64,000 nucleotides of DNA from Oxytricha trifallax (Eukaryota > Ciliophora > Spirotrichea > Sporadotrichida > Oxytrichidae). Both the position numbers and the translations under genes were made by a program. Positions 56,090-64,000 of the stretch are shown one piece after another. Numbering within the stretch: the stretch's first letter is position 1; each line of letters begins with the position of its first letter. Under the pieces are notes generated by a model, which had not been told where the DNA came from, ran no database searches, and saw only the letters and a list, made by a program, of their open reading frames with translations. The stretch lies in NCBI GenBank assembly GCA_000711775.1, contig ARYC01025601.1, forward strand, positions 1-64,000, given 5' to 3'.

Positions 56090-56510
56090 GTTATTAGATA
56101 GATGTTTGAAGGAGACTAACAATTATGATGAGCAATCTTTGTTGGGTTAGTGATCTCTTTTTTTGTGAGAAGGATTTTTAGAGATCAATTGTTAGATCTA
56201 TAGAGTTCAAAGAGGAGATATGTTCTTCAACTCTTTTTTGGAAAACTTTAAAGCTCAGAAGTTAGAACCATATTTTCAGTATGTAACTTTGTTCCATTTT
56301 ATTAAGATAGCATGAGCAGTCTTAACTTTTGAGTTTTCTCAATGTAAGAGAGACTATATTAAGTTTAGGTAGGTAGTCTCTCTAGAAAGATAAAATTTGA
56401 GTGAGAAGGATTGAAAGCTTCTCAAACTTCTTGAAAGTATCTAATAGAGATTACTAAGAGTGATTTGGTTGAAAGTAGTGTGAGTTCGTAGTACTCATCT
56501 TTTAACTTTT
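56090..56510 (-). CDS. weak coding-like block
   Basis: Minus strand: LKDEYYELTLLSTKSLLVIS, SNFIFLERLPTQTQYSLSYI and KLRLLMLSQQNGTKLHTENM. Leucine-rich, but frames change and one TGA occurs; it could also be part of the LRR system read from the other strand. Confidence 0.25.
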
Positions 56511-56539
56511 TAATTTAAAACTGTTGAGATTGATGACTT

Positions 56540-56880
56540 TTTCCGTTTCATTAAAGTTATAGAGACTGAAAGCTGCTTTGATAACTTGGATTTTAAACTT
56601 AGAATGCTTAACTTATCAAACAATGAAGGCTTTTGACTTTAAGATTGACAAGATACTGAAACAGTTTTATGACAGTAAATTCTAGAAGCCATTTATTATA
56701 GCTAGCAATTTCTAAGCAGTTAAGTAAACTATTGATGAAGAATGGAAGATGAAAGATCTATTTAATAATATCGATTTAAAAATGCCGAATTAATTCATTT
56801 ATATAATCGCTCAAAGAACTTAAATATTTAAGAGTAAAATTATTGATATAATATATGAATTATAAATAATATAAAAAAAT
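56540..56880 (+). CDS. leucine-rich-repeat protein, C-terminal block
   Basis: DNLDFKLRMLNLSNNEG (LRR consensus L-x-x-L-x-L-S-x-N), then after a one-base slip FDFKIDKILKQFYDSKFQKP, FIIASNFQAVKQTIDEEWKM and KDLFNNIDLKMPNQF. Ends at TGA near 56880. Same strand and character as 53560-54990. Confidence 0.45.
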
Positions 56881-57198
56881 TCTATATAACTATTTATATT
56901 TTGATTAAGATTTGGGATTCTTCTAATAAATACACTGGTCTCTTAAGATAATTTAATTAATCATGATAGTTTTTTTGTTTTTAAATTATCTTATATTGGT
57001 AAATAGCAATATAATTATTTATATACTGATCACCAACAACATCAAAATTGCTTTAAAATAAGATCCTTATAAATTTGAATTACTATTGTAAAGTTTAATA
57101 TAAATTCTACATTATTTTATTTTCATAATTCTAATACACTAGTTACCTTGTTTGTCAACTAAGATTAAATTTATATGGTAAATAATTATTAAATTAAA

Positions 57199-57535
57199 AT
57201 GGCTTTGATCAGAGTGTATAAACTTATTTAGAGTAAATAAAGGAAAATATTGTTCTTTTGCTTAATCACACTCTTAATATTCTGCGACAACAGAATAGAA
57301 CAACTTAAGTGATAAGAAGCTGAAATCCTGAACACCATCATGCTTAATAGAGACAAGAATCATAACCGAGTTTATCATAAATAACTTACGAAGAATTAGT
57401 GAAGCAAGAGAAGAGATATAGAAAATAATATGGGAATTCGAGAAAGAAAAGATTAGAGAGGATCATCATACAAATAACAAAAATTAAAAAAAATAAGATA
57501 AATTATAAAAGCCAACAAAAATATTCTTCACTGAA
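57199..57535 (+). CDS. hypothetical protein with N-terminal hydrophobic segment
   Basis: ATG 57199: MALIRVYKLIQSKQRKILFF, CLITLLIFCDNRIEQLK, then TGA, QEAEILNTIMLNRDKNHNRV and further basic residues with a second TGA. The N-terminus looks like a signal anchor. Two internal TGAs make it doubtful as it stands. Confidence 0.3.
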
Positions 57536-57964
57536 GATTAAGTCAAGAGAAACTAAAAATAGAATTAGGAATGTTAAAAAACTAAAGGAGATGATGGCCT
57601 CTCCAGAAAATAAAAGAAAGAATAAAGCCATATTTTTAATTCCCATATTTTATGATTGTTTGATAAATTTTAAAATTGATGGGATTATATTTTTACCTCC
57701 AAAATTTATTAAAAAATGCAGCAAACCCTTTTATATAAAATAATAATAAAAAAAAAGAGCTTAGTTTATATTTTAGGTTTAATTAAGTATATTTTTTTAA
57801 AAAATATAAGATCAATTCGTTATTAAGTCAAAAATTTTAATCCTCATTCATAAATTTATGAATTTCATTTCTATTTCTATTTAAAAAAAATGATCTTCAT
57901 TTATAATTTTAGTTTATTATTGATCAAGAATTATTGTTATAATTATCACAAAATATTACAACTA

Positions 57965-58510
57965 TGCTTTAGGAGATACTTCACATCATGACTCAAGAAG
58001 ATTTGGAATTCTTAATAAAAAGAGGTATATTGATGAGACTCAAGCTTTATTGCTTTTTGAAATCTTCTTAAATAAGCAACCAACTAATTCCTCACGACCA
58101 GGTGTTTACACTTTAGAAAATGACTTGATTGTTGGGGCTGCATCCCATTAGTATAATCTTTGCATTTTGGATTTTTAGTATTAGCCTTTGCTATATCAAT
58201 GGTTCATAAGTATTTCACTTTGAGAATACATGTTGCTTTGTTCCTAGGAGTGAAACTTGCAGAGATCATCTACTTCTATTTCTTTGCACTTTACCTTCAA
58301 AATTCAAGCTGCGTTTATTTTTCAATAGCAGAGCACATAATCTTTGACATAGCTATACACAATTTACCTCTTGACATGCTTTCATTCTTATCTTTCCAGC
58401 AAGAAGACTTTGAATTTAACTTTAGTAAAGGAAGCTCGAAAGTTAAACTCAAAGGCAAGATAGTTTTCAATCTAACTCTGCTAAGCATTTCGAACATCTC
58501 ATGCATTTAA
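57965..58510 (+). CDS. membrane-protein blocks, unidentified
   Basis: KKRYIDETQALLLFEIFLNK and SRPGVYTLENDLIVGAASHQ precede, after a frame change near 58160, HFGFLVLAFAISMVHKYFTL, HVALFLGVKLAEIIYFYFFA and SIAEHIIFDIAIHNLPLDML: two likely membrane helices. The coding frame from 58160 to TAA at 58508 is uninterrupted. No family recognised. Confidence 0.4.
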
Positions 58511-58699
58511 TTCACTTCAATGCTGGCAAAATTTTCTTATATTGGTATGCAATATTCCTTATTTATAGAATAGTAATATTCTTAAAAGATGATAAAATAC
58601 CAATTAGTGAATAGATAAAGAATGAAGTTCATTAAAAGAAAGATTGACTCATTTCAATTTAATTTTGAGTAATTAAATTTAAATTAATTAAGAATTATA

Positions 58700-59116
58700 A
58701 TGCTAAAGTATAATTGATTTGGGAAATTAAATTATAAATATATTTAATATTTAATAAAATTGAAATATTGGCAGCTAACTTTGTCTAAACCTGAACAACA
58801 TTGTACTTATTCGATAAGGAATTAAAATTAGCTGGACTTTAATATTGACGGTACTTATTTATCACATCGCAGGGCGAGATAAATCGACTTTAATTTGGCA
58901 TCAAAATCAGAAAAACAAATCGCCCAAAATTAAAGTCGATTTATCTCGCCCTGCGATGTGATAAATAAGTGCCGTCAATATTAAAGTCCAGCTAATTTTA
59001 ATTCCTTATCAAACAAGTACCATGTTGTTCAAGTTTGGACAAATTTATCTGCCATTATTTCAATTTTATTAAATATATTTATAATTTAATCTCCCAAATC
59101 AATAATACTTTAACAA
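58700..59116. mobile_element. foldback element, copy 4 (about 417 bp, good arms)
   Basis: Arms pair over about 190 nt: left ...ATTGATTTGGGAAATTAAAT..., right ...AATCTCCCAAATCAATAAT. The central part is AATTAGCTGGACTTTAATATTGAC and AGATAAATCGACTTTAA with near-perfect mirrors. Core motifs are shared with copy 1 (AATTAGCTGGACTTTATTATTGAC; TAAAGTCGAGTTATCTCG against TAAAGTCGATTTATCTCG). No ORF. Confidence 0.85.
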
Positions 59117-59539
59117 TATTGAATATGAAAGCTTTCATAAAATATAGTCATCTAAATCTATGGAGCATAGTTCATTACGCAGCATATTTGTTACATCATT
59201 AAATTTGTTATTATCTAATTTTAAAAAATATATAAAGTAAATATAATTGTAAGACATTCTTATTTGAACGTGTTTTCTTCTATATGTTTTAGTATGTCTT
59301 TTAGAACTTGAATGATTAATTTAAGTTCTTATGATTTATCTGATTTTATTACAAAGATGCCTATTTGGCAGGTATTTTTTTATGCTTTGGGCTCAGTTAA
59401 CTACCCATTCCAGCTTGATCCATCAAAACAAATCATAATTACTGATTTCCTTTATTTTTCTTTCTTCGCTCTATTTTTTTCTAAAAAGGAACTATTGAAT
59501 GCTCTTATCTTCATAAAAAAAAATTTAACTTTTGATTAT
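59117..59539. other. AT-rich interval, no supported gene
   Basis: The plus-strand open frame 59312-59554 is hydrophobic and Phe/Leu-rich, typical of chance in this DNA; no antisense coding was found here either. Confidence 0.35.
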
Positions 59540-61070
59540 TTAAATTGTATTTAACAGGTATTGTTTGATAATTTTTACTGCTACTATATCTTTAAGAAAA
59601 AGGGGACTTTGAATTCTCTTTTTCTCTAATGTTTGGCTGAAACATGCATTCCTCCTTTTCCAATTATCATTTACGTTCTCTTTCTTACAGCAGTCTCTAT
59701 TATTTCTCTTCCTACCACAATCTGTTTTTACCATAAAATTACTCCATATTTTATATATGCTCTGTGATTACAATTGAATTATTAATCATCTTATTATTAA
59801 GAAATTTGCACTTGTGAGAGTTAGGTTAAAATGTATATTCCTATTTTATAGACTTGTTTCTTTTCTTGTGAATATCACTGATTTTCTTTTTCGTTTTCCT
59901 CTATTTATATTTTGCCTTTGAGATAAAGGATTGAATGTAAGTCAGTATACCAAATTGATTGATATTGTTTATTTTAATTAAATTATGAATAAGAAGTTGC
60001 AATCAGTTTAGAGACATGATCAATTTCAGGCTTAAATGTGTATTAATCTGCTGAAGTTTGGCTATCAAAATCTTTTATTTCCTAACTGAAGATTAAGTAC
60101 CTCTATTGTAGAGATCTTCAAATTTGTTGAATTTATTTGACTGGACAAGTAAGGACCTTATTTATTGCATCTGCTAAAGTTCTATTAATTGAATCTTAAC
60201 TTATTGAGCTATTAGAAGTATTTCTCTAATTTGGTTGCCTCTATCTTGAGGTTTATTTTAGAGTCTTATGCTTGTTTTTAAGTTTAACAAATAATGGCGG
60301 TTTAGAGCTATTTGATAGTCGATGAATTTACGGGCCTATAATTTATGCTGCTTAATTAGAATTAATGAACTAATTTGGTGAGTCATTGCCACGTTCCTTG
60401 TGAATTGAGAAATCAAACCCATCTATTTCATTCATATCATTCTCTAACTTGGTTACTTCATTAAAAATAGGTCGTTATAAAATATAATAACTTATCCCAT
60501 TTATCAATTTAATAATTATCGTCAAGGTTTCTATATCAACTTTTACCCAACAAATTGCTTTACCTATCCTGTATCAAAGTAAGAAAATATTCAATTTAAT
60601 CGAGATTTTTTTAATCTGAATAATTTTAGTAAACTAGCACATAATGCTTATCGCTATTCAAGTTATTAATAAAAATTTAAATAATTACTATTGTTATCCA
60701 TGCTTGTGTTAGCTCCAGTATTTTTAATATTTATGTTCTTATAAGAGTTTTCCTTAATTTATTAAGCACTTCTGGACTATTAATGAATGCAGTTTTATCT
60801 TTGATTTTGAGATATTAATAGCTTTTATTTCTATGAGAATAATTAACTTGTCTCATGATTATGATTTTCACTGCTAATTTAATAAATATATTTGAATTTA
60901 TCCCACTCATTAAATTAAGTGTCTTGTTAATCATTTGAGAGTCTATTTTTAAGTTTTTTACATTTCTATACTAAATCATAGTCGTAACTAATTTATTTAC
61001 TTTGATTATCCGTCATAATATCATTTCTAATTTCAGATTAAAATCATAAGTGATCGAGACTCATTTTATT
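59540..61070 (-). CDS. Ser/Gln/Asn-rich protein in several blocks, unidentified
   Basis: Minus strand, upstream to downstream: NLKIDSQMINKTLNLMSGIN, MRQVNYSHRNKSYQYLKIKD, KTAFINSPEVLNKLRKTL, NTGANTSMDNNSNYLNFYQQ, then DGFDFSIHKERGNDSPNQFI, SRQRQPNQRNTSNSSISQDS and FDSQTSADQYTFKPEIDHVS, then KKKISDIHKKRNKSIKQEYT, ITEHIQNMEQFYGKNRLWQE and a basic end. Abundant TAR Gln codons and few TGAs on this strand argue for real coding. Disordered, with no domain. Confidence 0.45.
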
Positions 61071-61275
61071 AACTTCTGATGCTATAAAAATAAATTAGTA
61101 ATTTTAATTATTCAAAATTCAACCTATATTAAAATTTTTTTAATTGAAACATTTATTAATTTTCAATAATATATAGTTTATTCTCCAAATACAAACCTAT
61201 ATATAAAACTTCTTTATACATTTAACAATATTTTGCAGTTGTAATTTTTAGGTTTAAATTGTTGATTATTTTTAA

Positions 61276-62530
61276 TGGAAAATTAATCAGACATATGCAT
61301 TTAAGCATAGATTGATGATACTAAAGTATCTTCTATTCAAAATCACAATAATAACTAAATTACTGAAGAGTGTAATAAGATGATCCTCTTTTAAAATATA
61401 AATCATTCTTTATAATAAAGAACTATGATGATACTTATGTCATTTCATCAGTGGCACTAAGCGAAAATCATATTGTAAGAATAGTTTAATAATTTACAAT
61501 TTAATAGGCAATTGGTACAAATAGTGGAATGGTATATCAGGTCCTTAAAAAGAATGGGTAATTACTGCATAATATCAACTTCATTCTAAAAGGTTATTTG
61601 TATATACATTAAAGACAATTCAGTAATAATTACTGTTTCATATGATAGTTTACTCAAAATAACTTCACTGAGTCCAGAGTTTGATAACATGATTTTAGAT
61701 AGTAAGGAACTTGAATTATCATGCTTTTGTTTGAAAGCAGCAAGCTTTTATGCCTCAAATATATAATTCTTTATTGGGACTTCCTTAGGCAAAATGTTTT
61801 ACTTCTAAAATGGGTGGCTGCAAAACACAAAGAAATATGCCATGAGGATTTGAACGAGGGACCTATTTTAAGCTTAGTATTTTATCATGATATCGTAGCT
61901 TGGGCAACTCCTTAAAGTATCAGAGTCAAACATTTCTAAAAAGAAAAAGAATTTGTATAATTAAAAGGCCAAAGATATCTCCTTATTTCCCTTGATATCT
62001 TTATGAATCTAGAGCAAAAATGCCAACTATGCTATGGAAACCTAACTAAAACTAAAGTGATATGCTAAATGTGCATGGTTTAACGTTATAAAGATATGCA
62101 GGCTAAAATGGAAACAAGATGAACAGAAATTTCAAATGTTTGTCTTTAAAAGGTAGAAATCCCTACTTCAGAATATTATTGATTAGTATAGATTTAGAAA
62201 ATGAATTCATTAGTGGCTTCTCTCTTATCAAGAAATTCATAGTTATTTGTCAGTTTGCTCACTCTTAGAAATTTTTAGACGAAAATGGCTAATATATATT
62301 AAATTAGACTGATTATAAAGCACAAGACAAACTTCCTGAGCTTACGATTTACAAATCGTAAACTGAAATCATAATGCAGTAAACACTCAGTATATTTGAT
62401 CAACTTCTTCAAGAAATTCATTATTCTATGGTCACTAGCCAAATATTTGATGGTACCTTATTTATTTATAGTCCAAATGTTAATATGAAGGTTGCTCCAA
62501 TTATTATAAGCTATAAAATTATTTAGCCAA
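61276..62530 (+). CDS. VPS41: VPS41-like WD40 protein (HOPS subunit)
   Basis: ATG 61276 (MENQSDICIQAQIDDTKVSS). Blocks: NYDDTYVISSVALSENHI, AIGTNSGMVYQVLKKNGQLL, VSYDSLLKITSLSPEFDNMI, ASNIQFFIGTSLGKMFYFQN, GWLQNTKKY, CHEDLNEGPILSLVFYHDIV, AWATPQSIRVKHFQK, PTMLWKPN and FISGFSLIKKFIVICQFAHS. The order (fa.Gts.G.v...; .vSys..v.i..L; GtsqGklfl...gwl..k...lh..eGPI..v.wr...iAWa...gvrv) matches the WD40 half of VPS41, which tethers late endosomes and vacuoles. The frame changes near 61430, 61560, 61813 and 61950. The C-terminal half (clathrin-like repeat, RING) is not seen. Confidence 0.58.
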
Positions 62531-63115
62531 TATTTTATAATTTAAATAAAGGATTATATTCAAATAAATTATCGAATGTAAAATATTAATAAATAAACTT
62601 ATTTCAATTTAATTTTTATCAATTATAATCCCTAATAATAAAACCCCAAAGTAAATTTAAGAGAAAATTTATAATATATTGACTTCAATAACTAATTTAA
62701 TTCTAAACTAGTTAAATAATTAATATTTTGTTGATATAAAAATCTCCTCGACTGAGATCACTAGTCCTTCCCGAATCTTGAGTAGTATCATATAATCTTA
62801 AGGATTAAGTTTTTGTTCTACATTCATTTTTGTCTTTTAAACAACTTAAATCGGAAAATTGTTAATCTTATTTTCCAGTAATGTGTGTTCTTTTGTTATA
62901 ATCAATTAGACTCAGAAGAAAGACATAAGAATGATATAGAGTTCTCAAAGAAGAAACGATCTGAAGAAAAGTGTTTCCTTAAGTAAAATAAAGATATTTT
63001 TTCATTTGTGATATTTAGAGACTTAAGAATAATAAAAGATAAAATACACAAATTTATGATAACATCGTTATGAATAAATAAAGATTGGTAAAATATACGA
63101 GGACCAATTAAGAAT
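62531..63115. other. AT-rich gap before TBE copy C
   Basis: 585 bp; no coding match on either strand. The AAT immediately left of the TBE end (63113-63115) fits its ANT target. Confidence 0.45.
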
Positions 63116-64000
63116 CAAAACCCCAAAACCCTTTCAGTAGTTTGATTGAGTTTTTGATTGATTAAAGTAGACTATTAGTGCATACTTTATTAGGGTTTTA
63201 ATAGGGTTTATGTAGGGGTTTAATGTTTAAATATTAGTATTTTAAGTGAGTATATGCGAGGTTTGGGGTCAGTTTATGACAGTGAGTATATAGATTTATT
63301 GTTTAAGTTGCGATATGGATGTGATGAATATAGTGAATAACTCAAGCCTGTTCTGAATTATACGTCTATAGCAAGGCTACTCCATAAATCTCCAGCAACT
63401 GTGAGGTCTCACTGTCTATTAGCATTGAATTTAAAGAGATAGCATCTTAATTCTAAGCCTAAGAGACCCTTAAAATTTTAGCAGCATCATATTGAATATC
63501 TTATTAATGATAAGACTCTTAAATACTGGGCTCATTTCTCTCTAGCCTAGAGGGCTGTGATGTTTCATCGCCAATTTCCTGAGCTTCACATCTCTGCTTA
63601 ATCTATAGCGAACATATATAAAAAGAATGGAATATCTTACAAGACAGTCAACCGCATTAAGAGAGTGATTGACTTTAATGTTCCATTTTATAAGGATAAT
63701 TTAAATTATATATTCGATTAAATTCATAGGGCTATTACTAATAACATTAAGTTCTTACACGCTGATGAGGCAGTATTCACGTTTAATACCTTCACATCAA
63801 GGTCTTGGTATAAAAGATATGGCAACATTGAAGTATATGATTAAAAGGTTAAGGTTTAAATTCATGCTATACTTGGTGGAATAAGCGAAGATAATGGCCT
63901 CGAGACTTATGTTATCCACCCTCGCTCAATAAAGACCGAATAATACATAAAGTTCTTGTAATAACTCAGAGATAAGTACGCGGACTAAGAGATTATTCTG
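63116..64000 (+). mobile_element. TBE transposon, copy C (left 885 bp; runs off the window)
   Basis: Starts CAAAACCCCAAAACCC at 63116 after AAT, and continues with the same inverted-repeat sequence and the transposase as copy A. The right end is outside the window. Confidence 0.9.
63254..64000 (+). CDS. TBE 42-kDa transposase, copy C (open as far as seen, partial)
   Basis: ATG 63254 (MRGLGSVYDSEYIDLLFKLR) and no TGA to the window edge (249 codons). RLLHKSPATVRSHCLLALNL is probably the N-terminal DNA-binding helix-turn-helix, HADEAVFTFNTFTSRSW contains the first catalytic Asp, and GGISEDNGLETYVIHPRSIK and QQLRDKYADQEIIL follow. The remaining Asp and Glu would be just beyond the window. This start was chosen because the frame upstream lies in the terminal repeat. 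It is the reference against which copies A and B show frameshifts. Tc1/IS630-type; in Oxytricha such transposases act in genome rearrangement. Confidence 0.9.

Noticed and set aside
58315-58506. Minus-strand 63-codon frame
   Set aside because: Shadow of the better plus-strand membrane frame at 58160-58510.
1-64000. tRNA or rRNA genes and CRISPR arrays
   Set aside because: None seen; the repeats here are transposon ends, foldbacks and simple AT repeats, and the coding style is eukaryotic.

Overview
The window reads as germline (micronuclear) DNA of a spirotrich ciliate of the Oxytricha/Sterkiella type. Three things point there. Genes read through TAA and TAG, used as glutamine, and end on TGA. 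Two complete and one partial TBE-type transposon carry C4A4 telomere repeats in their terminal inverted repeats. Recognisable genes are cut into short coding blocks (macronucleus-destined segments, MDSs) separated by AT-rich internal eliminated segments (IESs), some bounded by short direct repeats (pointers). Species assignment is inference. Most MDS limits are approximate; only a few pointers could be fixed to the base.

Layout. 1-2233: AT-rich, no gene seen. 2234-3328: GC-richer DDE (IS630/Tc1-type) transposase, interrupted by one TGA. 3567-7723: TBE copy A (transposase, 22-kDa and zinc-finger/kinase ORFs, all damaged). 8335-14315: a CEP104-like gene (+) whose two halves are separated by a complete antisense WDR63/DNAI3-like axonemal dynein intermediate-chain gene (10380-13020, -). 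14640-15936: patatin-like lipase. 16190-18195: membrane-protein fragments. 18345-19400: CK2 regulatory subunit (-) with short introns. 19813-21062: sphingomyelin-synthase-like protein. 21397-22113: SURF1-like protein. 22292-23150: armadillo/importin-alpha-like protein (-). 23199-27354: TBE copy B, inverted relative to A, with an intact kinase ORF. 28770-35519: kinesin with a very long coiled-coil tail. 35870-37850: MORN-repeat gene (-), split by a foldback element. 38060-39617: glutamine-rich gene. 39680-41800: acidic-tailed repeat protein (-). 41970-45060: MORN, Q/N-rich and PH-like fragments. 45190-47525: CCCH zinc-finger gene containing an 815-bp foldback element. 48570-51450: gene-poor. 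52377-58510: a small ORF, an LRR gene with antisense blocks inside it, and membrane proteins. 59540-61070: Q/N-rich gene (-). 61276-62530: VPS41-like gene. 63116-64000: start of TBE copy C.

The genes do not form a pathway; they are unrelated nanochromosome genes packed on both strands. The recurring themes are ciliary proteins (CEP104, WDR63, possibly kinesin and MORN), interleaving of genes on opposite strands, and two kinds of mobile DNA: TBEs and a foldback family. Nearly every identifiable gene has single-base frameshifts or in-frame TGA codons, often at conserved residues. The locus is therefore either a decaying germline paralogue or a sequence with many uncorrected read errors; the sequence alone does not settle which.
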